From assembly GCF_039529775.1 (NCBI RefSeq), contig NZ_BAAANL010000003.1, positions 124,001-188,000 of the forward strand: 64,000 nt of DNA, read 5' to 3'. The notes below the pieces were generated by a model. That model was not told where the DNA came from. It did no database searches and worked only from the letters and a program-made list of their open reading frames with translations. Origin of the DNA: Myceligenerans crystallogenes. GTDB lineage: Bacteria > Actinomycetota > Actinomycetes > Actinomycetales > Cellulomonadaceae. This document shows positions 35,799 through 45,639 of the stretch, one piece after another. Position 1 is the first letter of the stretch. Each line of letters begins with the position of its first letter. The translations under genes and the position numbers were made by a program.

Positions 35799-36533
35799 TT
35801 ACGGCAGCTGCCAGTCGATCGGCGTCGCGCCCTGCTCCTTCAGCAGAGCGTTGACCTGGGAGTACGGCTTCGACCCGAAGAACCCGTTGCGGGCCGACAG
35901 CGGCGACGGGTGCACGGACTCGACCGCCGGGGTGTCGCCGAGGAACTTCTTCAGCGACCTCGCGTTCGATCCCCACAGGACGGCGACGAGCGGGCCGCCA
36001 CGCGCGGCCAGTGCCTTCACGGCGGCCTCGGTGATCTCCTCCCAGCCCTTGCCCTTGTGCGAGTTCGCCTTGCGTGGCGTGACCGTGAGCACCCTGTTGA
36101 GGAGCATCACGCCCTGGTCGGCCCAGGGGCGCAGGTCGCCGTTGGACGGCATCGGCAGGTCGAGGTCGCTCTGCAGTTCCTTGTACATGTTCAGCAGCGA
36201 CGGCGGCAGCGGGCGGACATCGGGCTGCACCGAGAAGGACAGACCCATGGCCTGGCCGGGGCCGTGGTACGGGTCCTGCCCGACGATCAGCACCTTGACG
36301 TCGGCCAGCGGGCGCTGGAAGGCTGCGAGCACGTTCGGACCGGGCGGGAAGTAACCGCGACCCGCCGTGTTCTCGGCGCGCAGGAAGTCTCCCATCGCGT
36401 GGATGCGGGGCTCGACGTCGGACAGGGCTGCGGCCCAGTCCGGCGCGATGATCTCGGTGAGGGGCTTGCGCGCGGTGTCCCCGTCAACGGGGTTGTCGGT
36501 CTCGGGCGTCATGGTCTCCACGAGCGGGGACAT
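35799..36533 (-). CDS. ung: Uracil-DNA glycosylase, family 1
   Basis: It removes uracil from DNA to start base-excision repair. The 244-residue protein has the water-activating loop VLIVGQDPYHGPGQA (Asp about residue 85), the uracil-binding region LLNRVLTV, and the leucine loop VHPSPLSARNGF with the catalytic His. ATG 36533 is the first start; ATG 36512 (MTPETDN) is also possible because the first residues are not conserved. It is divergent from the DUF3263 gene. Confidence 0.94.
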   Translation of the reverse strand: MSPLVETMTPETDNPVDGDTARKPLTEIIAPDWAAALSDVEPRIHAMGDFLRAENTAGRGYFPPGPNVLAAFQRPLADVKVLIVGQDPYHGPGQAMGLSFSVQPDVRPLPPSLLNMYKELQSDLDLPMPSNGDLRPWADQGVMLLNRVLTVTPRKANSHKGKGWEEITEAAVKALAARGGPLVAVLWGSNARSLKKFLGDTPAVESVHPSPLSARNGFFGSKPYSQVNALLKEQGATPIDWQLP

Positions 36534-36682
36534 TACTCGTGGTCACTGACATCGACCATGCGGTCGCCCGGTTCGGGCCGACGGCGTCGTCGCAGGTGAA
36601 CGGGCGGTGTGAAAGGTGTCTAGGGTGCTACGGCATGCCGGACGAATGACACGGACGTTCAACTGGTCGTAGGGTGACCCGC

Positions 36683-37039
36683 ATGAGTGAAGCCGTGATC
36701 GTGTCCCCGGAGTTCGTCGACGTCGTGCCCGAGGGCGCCGTCGCCACGACGCCGGCGCCGGACGCGATCGCCGGCGACGCGGACGGCGGCCTGACCGACC
36801 TGGAGCGCGAGATCCTCGCCTTCGAGCGGAAATGGTGGAGGTTCGCGGGAGCCAAGGAGGAAGCCATGCGGGCGGCCTTCGACCTGACCTCGACCCGGTA
36901 CTACCAGGTTCTCAACGCGCTCATCGACCGGCCCGCCGCGATGGCGCAGGACCCGGCGCTGGTCAAGCGCCTCCGCCGGATGCGCGCGACGCGCCAGGGC
37001 ACAAGATCGGCACAACGGCTCGCGGACGAGAAGGCCTGA
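36683..37039 (+). CDS. DUF3263 domain-containing protein
   Basis: The 118-residue protein has the DUF3263 core: LTDLEREILAFERKWWRFAG, then AKEEAMRAAFDLTSTRYYQVLNALIDRP and PALVKRLRRMRATRQ. The core looks like a helix-turn-helix and the family is thought to bind DNA, which is inference. The N-terminal 40 residues are acidic and not conserved. ATG 36683 was chosen because TAGGGT (36670-36675) lies seven bases upstream; an in-frame GTG at 36674 is an alternative. It precedes the LytR_C protein by 31 bases, a common pair. Confidence 0.88.
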   Translation: MSEAVIVSPEFVDVVPEGAVATTPAPDAIAGDADGGLTDLEREILAFERKWWRFAGAKEEAMRAAFDLTSTRYYQVLNALIDRPAAMAQDPALVKRLRRMRATRQGTRSAQRLADEKA

Positions 37040-37070
37040 AAGCCCAGCACTCTGGGCTACCCTTTCCGCC

Positions 37071-37685
37071 GTGACGAACAGCACCTACCGCTACCCGGCC
37101 GATGAGTTCGACGTCGCCGTGCCCGGCGGCGCACCCGTGGGCGTGCACCGTGCGCCGCGCAGCGGGTGGAGTTCGGCATGGCCGTTCCTGCTCGTCGCGC
37201 TGGTCTGCGCGGGCGTGGCGTGGGGCGGCATCACCCTCCTGTCCGGGGGCGGCGACGACGACTCGGCGGCGCAGCCGAGTGCCGGCGCCTCGGCCCCCGT
37301 GAGCGAGAAGCCGAAGGACAAGCCCTCGTCCAGCCCGAAGCCCAAGGCCCCGAGCACCGAGGAACTCGTCGCGAAGATGGACCCGGCGGCGTCGTACATG
37401 GTGTTCAACACCGGTAGAACGGTGGACCAGCTGGCGGCGACGACGGCGACGAACCTTGAGGCGGGCGGCGTCTCGAACATCGAGGTGAGCCTGGAAACAG
37501 GGCCCGAGGGCGTGGACGTCGCCGGGCTTTCGGCCAATACCGTCTGGTACGGCAAGGATCGAGAGGCGGAGGGCAAGGCCCTCGCGGCGGTGCTCGGGAT
37601 TCCGGCTTCGAACGTCGTCATGAATGATGCCGTGACAAGTTCGGATCAAGCCGCCTGGGTCTTCATGTTCACGGCACCCCAGTAG
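37071..37685 (+). CDS. LytR C-terminal domain protein, membrane anchored
   Basis: The 204-residue protein has one membrane segment (about residues 36-55, WPFLLVALVCAGVAWGGITL), a Ser/Pro/Lys-rich linker, and a C-terminal LytR_C domain (about residues 115-204: VFNTGRTVDQLAATTATNL, VWYGKDREAEGKALA). LytR_C domains occur in cell-wall polymer transfer proteins, but here the catalytic LytR-CpsA-Psr domain is absent. A hairpin terminator follows 76 bases after the stop. The GTG start has TACCCT seven bases upstream. Confidence 0.85.
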   Translation: MTNSTYRYPADEFDVAVPGGAPVGVHRAPRSGWSSAWPFLLVALVCAGVAWGGITLLSGGGDDDSAAQPSAGASAPVSEKPKDKPSSSPKPKAPSTEELVAKMDPAASYMVFNTGRTVDQLAATTATNLEAGGVSNIEVSLETGPEGVDVAGLSANTVWYGKDREAEGKALAAVLGIPASNVVMNDAVTSSDQAAWVFMFTAPQ

Positions 37686-37760
37686 GTCCCAAGGCGGCTA
37701 AGCCTCTCTACGGCCGGTCTGGAACGCGTCGCCGGCTGACATCGATCGACTGTTCTCACG

Positions 37761-37792
37761 ATGTGCCCGCTCCGGTTCCGGTGCGGGCACAT
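37761..37792 (+). terminator. Hairpin terminator after the LytR_C gene
   Basis: ATGTGCCCGC (37761-37770) pairs perfectly with 37783-37792, followed by TTTGCATTCC. The T-rich run after the stem is closer to a classical rho-independent terminator than the other hairpins here. Confidence 0.75.
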
Positions 37793-38093
37793 TTGCATTC
37801 CTGAGGTCAGTCGGATGCCAGGGTCAACCATCTTGTCTTTGCTCGTCGAATCCAGGCAAGCCGCCAGATCTCGCCGAACTCCTTGCCCAATTCACCCCTC
37901 CTGAGGCAACCTTCTGGCGTCAGACGGCGCTCCGCCGGGCGGCGTCGGACAGCGGCGAACCCCTGACCTGGGCGTTCGCCCTGCGCGGAATCCGTCAAAT
38001 AGCGATTTACCCCTTCCATAGTGTGACTTGGCGCACTAACCTCGAATCACCGCGGGTCGAACCGACCCGTTTGCGAGATGCAAGGAGAAGTGC
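37793..38093. other. Gene-poor stretch before cspA with a weak ORF on the - strand
   Basis: About 300 bases without a convincing gene. A - strand frame 38019-37807 (70 codons) is open and contains an AGGAGGGG sequence before an internal TTG (37883) that would give a basic 27-residue peptide, but its third-position GC is low for this genome and I recognise no domain. The part nearest cspA is AT-richer and probably carries the cspA promoter and 5' leader. Confidence 0.4.
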
Positions 38094-38297
38094 ATGGCCC
38101 AGGGCACCGTCAAGTGGTTCAACGCCGAGAAGGGGTACGGCTTCATCACCCCGACCGCCGGCGGGCAGGACCTGTTCGTTCACTACAGCGCGATTCAGGT
38201 CGACGGTTACCGCACCCTCGACGAGGGACAGGCGGTTGAGTACGAAGTGGGGCAGGGCCAGAAGGGCCCGCAGGCAGAGATGGTCCGTCCTCTCTGA
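38094..38297 (+). CDS. cspA: Cold-shock protein, CspA family
   Basis: This is a single OB-fold RNA/DNA chaperone of 67 residues, the normal length. RNP1 is KGYGFI and RNP2 is LFVHYS; it begins MAQGTVKWFNAE. AAGGAGAAG lies just before the ATG. A hairpin terminator follows. A second, different cold-shock gene begins at 63789. Confidence 0.96.
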   Translation: MAQGTVKWFNAEKGYGFITPTAGGQDLFVHYSAIQVDGYRTLDEGQAVEYEVGQGQKGPQAEMVRPL

Positions 38298-38339
38298 CCT
38301 AGCCCGGACCGGTTTCCCCCTGGCTGGTCTTCCCCGATC

Positions 38340-38385
38340 GACGGGACGGCGCGCGGCCCAAGACCCGCACGCCGCCCGTCCCGTC
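38340..38385 (+). terminator. Hairpin terminator after cspA
   Basis: GACGGGACGG (38340-38349) pairs perfectly with 38376-38385, with further imperfect GC pairing inside. No U-tract. Confidence 0.55.
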
Positions 38386-38510
38386 ACCTGGTCGTCTGCC
38401 GATGCACGACGACGTGCGACGTCCCCAGCACCCGGCTGGACCGACGCTGCGGGCCCGGCCGCACCAAGCGGCCGCGGCCCCTTTCTGTTTCCTCGTGGTT
38501 CGATGAGGGC

Positions 38511-40127
38511 ATGCGCACGCTCGATGTCGTCGTCGTCGGATCCGGGCCCAACGGGCTCGCGGCGGCGGTCACGCTGGCGCGGGCGGGGCTCGGGGTGCGG
38601 GTGCTGGAGGAGCAGGCCACGGCCGGCGGAGGGGCCCGGACATTCGGCGGGGCGGAGCTCGCCGGGTCGGCGCCCGCCGGGCCGGGGGAGTCGTCGTGGC
38701 CGGTGCTCGGCGCCGACGCGGCGACCGGGGCGCAGCTCCGGTTCGACCTGTGTTCCGCGGTGCACCCCATGGCGTGGGCATCGCCGTTCTTCCGGGCCTT
38801 CGGGCTGGCCGACCGGATCGAGCTGCGGACGCCGGAGGTCTCGTACGCGCAGCCGCTGGATCCCCGCCCCGGATCGCGTGCGGCGCGTGCCGGGATCGCC
38901 TACCGCGACCTCGACCGCACGGTCGCCCGGCTCGCGGCCGAAGGGACCGCGGGTAGCGCCTCCGACGGCGCCGCGTGGCGTGCGCTCCTGGCGCCGCTCG
39001 CCGAGAACTGGCAGGCCGTCACCGCGCTCGCGATGAGCGACAAGCGAGGCCTGGCGGGTCCGGTCGGCCTCACCCCAGGGCGCCTCGCCACGATCGCGCG
39101 CGCCGCCCTGGACTTCGGCCCGGGCCTGATCGAGCAGGGCACCTCCGCCTGGGGCCGCCGGTTCGCCGGCGACGTCGCGCCCGCGCTGCTGACCGGCGTC
39201 GCCGCGCACGTCATGACGCCCCTGCCGTCCCTCGCGGGGGCCGGGACCGCCCTGCTGCTCGGGGCGCTGGCGCATGCGCCGCGCGGCTGGGCGCTCCCGG
39301 TCGGTGGTTCGCAGGCGATCGTGGACGCACTCGTCGCGGACCTGCACGCGCACGGCGGCGAGATCGAGACCTCCCGTCCGGTCCGCAGCCGCTCCGATCT
39401 CCCGCGCGCCCGCGCGTACCTGTTCGACACGGCGCCCGGCGTCGTCGGACAGGTCTTCGGTGATCGCCTGCCGGCGCGGCCGCGTGCCGCGCTGCGGCGC
39501 CACCGCTTCGGCGGCGGCGCCGCGAAGGTCGATCTCGTGCTGTCCGGCCCGGTGCCGTGGGCCGTGGACGACGTCGGACGCGCGGCGACCGTGCATCTCG
39601 GCGGGACCCGCGAGCAGCTGGCCGCAGCCGAGGCCGACGTCGCCGCCGGGCGGCTGCCCGGGCGGCCCGTGTGCCTGCTGAGCGACCCGGCCGTGACCGA
39701 TCCGGCCCGGGAGGTCGCTGGGCTGCGGCCGCTGTGGGCGTACGCGCACGTGCCGGCCGGGTCGGAGCAGGACGTCGCGGACGCCGTCGTCGGGCAGATC
39801 GAACGGTTCGCGCCGGGGTTCCGAGACGTCGTCGTCGCCGCCCGATGCGTGCCCGCCGCGCGGATGGCCGCGCACAACGCCAACTACGTGGGCGGGGACA
39901 TCGGCGCGGGCGTGGCGACGATGCCGCGGATGCTCGCCGCGCCCGGCGCGGTGGGATGGCGCTGGGATCCGTACGCCACAGGCGTAGAGGGCGTCTACCT
40001 CTGCTCCGCGGCGACTCCTCCGGGCCCCGGCGTGCACGGCATGCCGGGCTGGCACGCGGCCCGCCGCGTCCTCCTGCGCGAGTTCGAGATCCGCCGCCCG
40101 CCGAGTCTCGCCCCAGAGGGTTCGTGA
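38511..40127 (+). CDS. FAD-dependent oxidoreductase, phytoene desaturase-like
   Basis: The 538-residue protein has an N-terminal Rossmann motif VVGSGPNGLAAAVTLARAG with VLEEQATAGGGART for FAD binding, and ends with YLCSAATPPGPGVHGMPGW, the FAD-binding C-terminal motif of the CrtI/amine-oxidase superfamily. No carotenoid genes are near, so a role in carotenoid synthesis is not supported; it may be a general NAD(P)/FAD oxidoreductase. The stop codon lies inside a 28-bp palindrome. Confidence 0.85.
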   Translation: MRTLDVVVVGSGPNGLAAAVTLARAGLGVRVLEEQATAGGGARTFGGAELAGSAPAGPGESSWPVLGADAATGAQLRFDLCSAVHPMAWASPFFRAFGLADRIELRTPEVSYAQPLDPRPGSRAARAGIAYRDLDRTVARLAAEGTAGSASDGAAWRALLAPLAENWQAVTALAMSDKRGLAGPVGLTPGRLATIARAALDFGPGLIEQGTSAWGRRFAGDVAPALLTGVAAHVMTPLPSLAGAGTALLLGALAHAPRGWALPVGGSQAIVDALVADLHAHGGEIETSRPVRSRSDLPRARAYLFDTAPGVVGQVFGDRLPARPRAALRRHRFGGGAAKVDLVLSGPVPWAVDDVGRAATVHLGGTREQLAAAEADVAAGRLPGRPVCLLSDPAVTDPAREVAGLRPLWAYAHVPAGSEQDVADAVVGQIERFAPGFRDVVVAARCVPAARMAAHNANYVGGDIGAGVATMPRMLAAPGAVGWRWDPYATGVEGVYLCSAATPPGPGVHGMPGWHAARRVLLREFEIRRPPSLAPEGS

Positions 40128-40190
40128 TCGGCTGGTTGTCGCACGATCGGCTCCCCGGTCCGCCGATCATGCGACGACGAGCCGACCACG
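40123..40190. terminator. Long imperfect palindrome overlapping the oxidoreductase stop codon
   Basis: 40123-40150 pairs with 40163-40190 at 24 of 28 positions. The left arm contains the TGA stop of the preceding gene. It would separate this gene from the CIRCE-controlled groEL promoter immediately downstream. Confidence 0.6.
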
Positions 40191-40218
40191 GTCACGCGCC
40201 GCGCAGGGGAATCGTCTG

Positions 40219-40245
40219 CTTGCACTCTCGGGGGGAGAGTGCCAA
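40219..40245 (+). promoter_or_regulatory. CIRCE-like operator 1 (HrcA site) upstream of groEL
   Basis: TTGCACTC (40220-40227), a nine-base spacer, then GAGTGCCAA (40237-40245). It matches the CIRCE format TTAGCACTC-N9-GAGTGCTAA with changes at the outer bases. Confidence 0.8.
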
Positions 40246-40252
40246 TAATGGG

Positions 40253-40279
40253 TTAGCACTCTCGGGCTGAGAGTGACAG
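40253..40279 (+). promoter_or_regulatory. CIRCE operator 2 (HrcA site) upstream of groEL
   Basis: A perfect left arm TTAGCACTC (40253-40261), a nine-base spacer, then GAGTGACAG (40271-40279), whose outer part is degenerate. Two CIRCE elements indicate HrcA repression of groEL, released on heat shock. Confidence 0.85.
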
Positions 40280-40392
40280 AAGGGCCGACAGGTGAGGTTC
40301 GTTCGGGGGCGAGACGTGATCGCTCCGGGGCGGGCCGTCCGTCGCGGGCGCCGAGCCGGCTCACGTACGCCACCAGCGGAGGATCCATCCCC

Positions 40393-42027
<1,635 letters not shown>

Positions 42028-42028
42028 T

Positions 42029-42099
42029 CTGACGAAGGGCGCAGCGAAGGGTGCGGGCCGAGGTACGAGGCCTGCGCCCGGAGCGGAGTCCGAGGAGGA
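42029..42099 (+). repeat. Diverged single copy of the 87-nt hairpin repeat
   Basis: It begins CTGACGAAGGGCGCAGCG and contains GGGTGCGGGCC (42049-42059), loop GAGGTACGA, GGCCTGCGCCC (42069-42079), then GAGCGGAGTCCGAGGA. The order, the nine-base loop and the flanks match the array after gpmA. In both places the repeat starts at or just after a stop codon. Confidence 0.85.
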
Positions 42100-42122
42100 T
42101 CAGCAGGGCCTGATCTACCGCT

Positions 42123-42159
42123 GCAGAGGCCGCTCTCCCCGTGGGAGGGCGGCCTCTGC
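42123..42159 (+). terminator. Hairpin terminator after groEL
   Basis: GCAGAGGCCGC (42123-42133) pairs perfectly with 42149-42159, with a further CTCCC/GGGAG pair inside. Confidence 0.75.
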
Positions 42160-42272
42160 CATGCCCGCAGGGTGCGGTGTGAGCCAGGGGGGTGACCAGA
42201 CCCACCGTCGCGGAGCGCACCTTTCGGGCGTTCCGATTTGCGGCCGTCGTCCTGCGGGGTCACCATCGGTTC

Positions 42273-44219
42273 GTGACCGACTCCTCCGCTCCTGCAGATC
42301 ATCCGCATATTCCGGATACCCTCGCAGCTGTTCACGAGAGTGCGCCGCGGTGGCGCCGGCTCGTCCTCGCGGGCGTCGTCGCCGGTGGCATGACGCTCGG
42401 GCTGCCCGCCCCGGCGATCGCGCTCGACGGTCCGGGGCCCGCCGCGGCGGCGTCCGGCGTCGTCCTCGCCGAGGAGGAGACCGCCACCTCCGGACCCACG
42501 CCGTCGCCCACGGGCACGGCCCTGCTGTCGGCCAAGGTCCAGGCCGCCACCATGCAGGACATCCTGCCGTCGGCCATGCCCATCTCCGTGCACGGCCCGG
42601 TCGTGGACGACGCCGAGGTGCTGTCCGACGACGAGCTCGCCGAGGTGTCCGCCGCCGTGACCCGGCTCGAGGACGAGACCTCGCTGCGGCTCTTCGTGGT
42701 CTACCTGGAGACGTTCGACGGCCTTGACCCGGAGGACTGGGCGGACGCGACTGCGACGAAGTCCGGCCTCGCGCCCGAGGACCTGCTGCTGGCCGTCGCG
42801 ACCGAGGACCGCGTGCAGGGCCTGTCCGTCGACGTGAACGGCCCGGTCACGACCGACCAGCAGGCGCGGATCCTCGCCGCGTCGAGCGCCGCAGTCGCCG
42901 ACGGCGAGTGGGCCGAGGCCGCGACCGACGCCGCCCGCGCGGCGCTCGTCACGCAGCAGTCGAGCGGATCCAGCCGGTGGATCCTGTGGGCCGCGCTCGG
43001 CGCGGTGGCGGTCGGGCTCGTGGCCTGGTGGATCGTGCGGAGCACGAGGGCACGGGGGACGACGACGTCGTCGGACGCCGAGGGGCGGGACGCCTCCGTG
43101 CCTGCCCGCGAGACGCTGCCGGCCGCGGTCCTCGCGGCCGATGCCGGCCTCGTCGCGGAGAAGGACGACGGGGCGGCGGAGGTCGCCCGGCCTGCTCCGC
43201 CCGCCGTCCGCCCGGAACCGGTGCCCTCCCGGGCCGGCGAGGCGTCCGCGCCGTCCGGCTCCGGGACCCTGCTGCTCGACGACGTCCGGGTGCTGAACAA
43301 GAGCCGTGCCACCGAGGCGTTCGACGCGCTGTGGCAGCGGGCCGGAGGGCTGGACCGGCGGATCGAGCGGGCCCGCAAGGACATCCGGGCGCTGCACGAC
43401 GAGTTCCCGGCCGAGGCCCTCCGCGTGGTCACGAGCAATGGTGACCAAGCCGATCGCCTGGTCGACGATGCCCGCAGGACCATCGACGCGGGCAGGGAGG
43501 CCGCCTCCGCGCGGGACCGGAGGTTCGCCACCGCCGCCGCGCGCGGCGCGCAGACCGCTCTGGAACAGGCGGAACTGCTGCTGGATTCGCTCGTGCGGAC
43601 GTCTGCCGACCTGGCCGACGTCGCGCCCCGGCTCGACAAGGCGATCGCCTCCCTCACGCAGGACGTGGCCGACGCGGAACGTCTCGCCGGCGACGACCCG
43701 CAGGTCACCATGGCGCGGGCCGCCGCCGGGGCCGCGCTCAAGCAGGTCGAGATCACCCGCGACGACGCCGACCCGTTCACCCTGCTCGGCCGCATCGCCG
43801 CGAGCGAGGCCGCGCTGGATCGTTCGCTGGCGGGCGTCCGCGAACCCGCGGAGGTCGACGCCCGTGCGACAGCCCTGCTGCGCGACACCCTGAGCCGCCT
43901 GGACGTGCGGCTGCCCCAGGCGGCCACCCTGATCGCCACCCGCCGCGCCGTCGTCGGCCCTAAGGCACGGACCCACCTCGACGAGGCGACGCGCCTCGCG
44001 GCCGAGGCCCGGGAACGGTCCGGGGCGCGCACCGACCTGCCTGCCGCGCTCGACCTCGCCTGCCGGGCGGACCTCGAGGTCCAGCAGGCCCTGGACCGCG
44101 CGGTCCAGGACGCCTCCGCGCAGGACGTTCCCGACGGCATGCCGCTGGGCGGCATAGCACTCGAGTCCGAACCCACGCCGAGGTTTTGGCTCCCTCGCGT
44201 GATCCGGCGGCTACGCTGA
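42273..44219 (+). CDS. TPM domain-containing membrane protein
   Basis: The protein of about 648 residues has a signal peptide or anchor (LVLAGVVAGGMTLGLPAPAIA, about residues 28-48), a TPM domain (about residues 105-225: VDDAEVLSDDELAEVSAAV, LRLFVVYLETFDGLDPEDW), a membrane segment (about residues 233-253), a low-complexity linker, and a long helical C-terminal half with coiled-coil character. TPM proteins act at membranes or the cell envelope, with no single known activity. GTG 42273 has CACCAT six bases upstream; GTG 42192 is a possible earlier start. It ends four bases before the NYN gene. Confidence 0.82.
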   Translation: MTDSSAPADHPHIPDTLAAVHESAPRWRRLVLAGVVAGGMTLGLPAPAIALDGPGPAAAASGVVLAEEETATSGPTPSPTGTALLSAKVQAATMQDILPSAMPISVHGPVVDDAEVLSDDELAEVSAAVTRLEDETSLRLFVVYLETFDGLDPEDWADATATKSGLAPEDLLLAVATEDRVQGLSVDVNGPVTTDQQARILAASSAAVADGEWAEAATDAARAALVTQQSSGSSRWILWAALGAVAVGLVAWWIVRSTRARGTTTSSDAEGRDASVPARETLPAAVLAADAGLVAEKDDGAAEVARPAPPAVRPEPVPSRAGEASAPSGSGTLLLDDVRVLNKSRATEAFDALWQRAGGLDRRIERARKDIRALHDEFPAEALRVVTSNGDQADRLVDDARRTIDAGREAASARDRRFATAAARGAQTALEQAELLLDSLVRTSADLADVAPRLDKAIASLTQDVADAERLAGDDPQVTMARAAAGAALKQVEITRDDADPFTLLGRIAASEAALDRSLAGVREPAEVDARATALLRDTLSRLDVRLPQAATLIATRRAVVGPKARTHLDEATRLAAEARERSGARTDLPAALDLACRADLEVQQALDRAVQDASAQDVPDGMPLGGIALESEPTPRFWLPRVIRRLR

Positions 44220-44224
44220 CACCA
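44212..44224 (+). promoter_or_regulatory. Candidate -10 of a leaderless NYN-gene promoter
   Basis: TACGCT (44212-44217), six bases, then ATG 44224. The hexamer lies inside the end of the TPM gene. Confidence 0.35.
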
Positions 44225-44805
44225 TGTCAGGACCGTCATCGCAGGCCATACCGCGTCGTACCTACCTCCTCGTCGACGGCGAGAACATCGACGCGACCCT
44301 CGGGATGAACGTGCTGAACCGGCGTCCCGCGCCGGAGGAACGCCCGCGCTGGGACCGCATCGCCGACTTCGCGAGCAAGGTGTGGTCGCAGGAGGTCGTG
44401 CCGCTCTTCTTCCTCAACGCGACCAGCGGCCAGATGCCGATGCCGTTCGTGCAGGCGCTGCTCGCGATGGGCTACCGGCCCGTCCCGCTGGCGGCGCAGG
44501 GCAACGAGAAGGTGGTCGACGTCGGTATCCAGCGCACGCTGGAAGCGCTGCACGACCGCCCCGGTGACGTCCTCCTGGCCAGCCACGACGGCGACTTCCT
44601 GCCCCAGATCGAGGCGCTGCTCGGCGGCGACCGCCGGGTCGGCCTGCTCGGCTTCCGCGAGTTCGTCAACGCGCGCTTCGCCGAGCTGGAGGAAGAGGGC
44701 CTGGACCTCTTCGACCTGGAGGGCGACGCGGACGCCTTCAACACCCTGCTGCCGCGCGTACGGATCATCCCGATCGAAGAGTTCGACCCGGTCAAGTACC
44801 TGTAG
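44224..44805 (+). CDS. NYN (PIN-like) domain protein, putative ribonuclease
   Basis: The 193-residue protein is a LabA/DUF88-type NYN domain: YLLVDGENIDATLG with the first acidic residue, EKVVDVGIQRTLEAL with the second, and LLASHDGDFLPQIEALLGG with the third acidic pair. This is the metal site of PIN-like nucleases, so RNA cleavage is plausible but unproven. Its stop codon directly abuts the stop of a convergent HD-domain gene. Confidence 0.88.
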   Translation: MSGPSSQAIPRRTYLLVDGENIDATLGMNVLNRRPAPEERPRWDRIADFASKVWSQEVVPLFFLNATSGQMPMPFVQALLAMGYRPVPLAAQGNEKVVDVGIQRTLEALHDRPGDVLLASHDGDFLPQIEALLGGDRRVGLLGFREFVNARFAELEEEGLDLFDLEGDADAFNTLLPRVRIIPIEEFDPVKYL

Positions 44806-45513
44806 TCAGGCCGTTCCGGCTTCCGCGTCGAGCGCCGCCTGCTTCTTGCGCAGGCGGTGCAGTTCCGCGTCGAGGTTCTGGCGGGCGGAGTCCTCCCAGC
44901 CCGCGCCCATCGGCGACAGGAACAGCGACTCGCGCGCCAGCAGCTTGGACAGCACCTTGATGCGTGCCCGCAGGTAGTCGTTCAGCGGGATGTGCTCGTA
45001 CTCCGCGCGCACCGCCGCCGAGTACTCCTTGTACCGCTGCGGCTCGGCGGCGAGCATCGCGAGGTCGGCGTCGTTCAGCACGCACGCGTCCAGGTCCGTC
45101 GCGTCGGGGGCGTGCCGCAGGAGGCCGTTGACCAGGTGCGACACGCGCTGCGCCGTCTCGGCGGGCACGCCCAGGCGGGTCAGCTCCGCGCGGGCCAGCT
45201 CGGCGCTCGCCGATGTCTGTTCACCGCCCTTGGACGCATACGCCGTCTTGGACGCGGCGTCGAAGACGGCCCCGTGGTACCAGGCGGCCAGGCGGACGAC
45301 GTCGGCCGAGTGGGTCTCCTCGGACAGCTCGTCCACGCGGTGCAGCACCGCCCCGAGATGGCGCAGGTTGTGGAAGTGCCGGTCCTGGCCGGACCAGCGC
45401 TCGACGAGGTCCTCCCCGACACGTTCGATCTCCTCTGCCGAGGCGGTGGCGCCGACGCCGACCGCGCTCCGGACGAACGAGGTGATGTACCACTCCGGCG
45501 CCATGACGCCCAT
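44806..45513 (-). CDS. HD-domain family protein (predicted metal-dependent phosphohydrolase)
   Basis: The 235-residue protein has HFHNLRHLGAVLHRVDEL, LAAWYHGAVFDA and VLNDADLAMLAAEPQRY, matching the His / His-x / Asp layout of an HD-superfamily hydrolase of the actinobacterial type. The HD pair of the canonical family is replaced by YHGAVFDA, as is usual in this subfamily. The C-terminus is a charged helix. The substrate is unknown. The start is ATG 45513, with ATG 45504 (MAPEWY) as an alternative. Confidence 0.82.
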   Translation of the reverse strand: MGVMAPEWYITSFVRSAVGVGATASAEEIERVGEDLVERWSGQDRHFHNLRHLGAVLHRVDELSEETHSADVVRLAAWYHGAVFDAASKTAYASKGGEQTSASAELARAELTRLGVPAETAQRVSHLVNGLLRHAPDATDLDACVLNDADLAMLAAEPQRYKEYSAAVRAEYEHIPLNDYLRARIKVLSKLLARESLFLSPMGAGWEDSARQNLDAELHRLRKKQAALDAEAGTA

Positions 45514-45639
45514 CAGATTGACCTTCGGCTCGGGTAACGATTTGCAGCGGCCAGTGTGGGGCTGACCTCTTCCTTCAAGCCTATTACCGCACGCCTGCCA
45601 GGCGAACCGGGGACACCCCTGAATCCAGCCCTGGAACGT

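Noticed and set aside
37807..38019. 70-codon gene on the - strand between the LytR_C gene and cspA
   Set aside because: Low third-position GC, no domain, and uncertain start; kept only as a note in the intergenic entry.
38007..40055. 682-codon open frame on the - strand opposite the FAD oxidoreductase
   Set aside because: Composition is Arg/Gly/Ala-rich with no motif, and the + strand gene has full FAD-binding signatures.
38511..40127. Carotenoid phytoene desaturase crtI
   Set aside because: The fold fits, but no other carotenoid gene is nearby and the same superfamily covers many other oxidoreductases, so no gene symbol is given.
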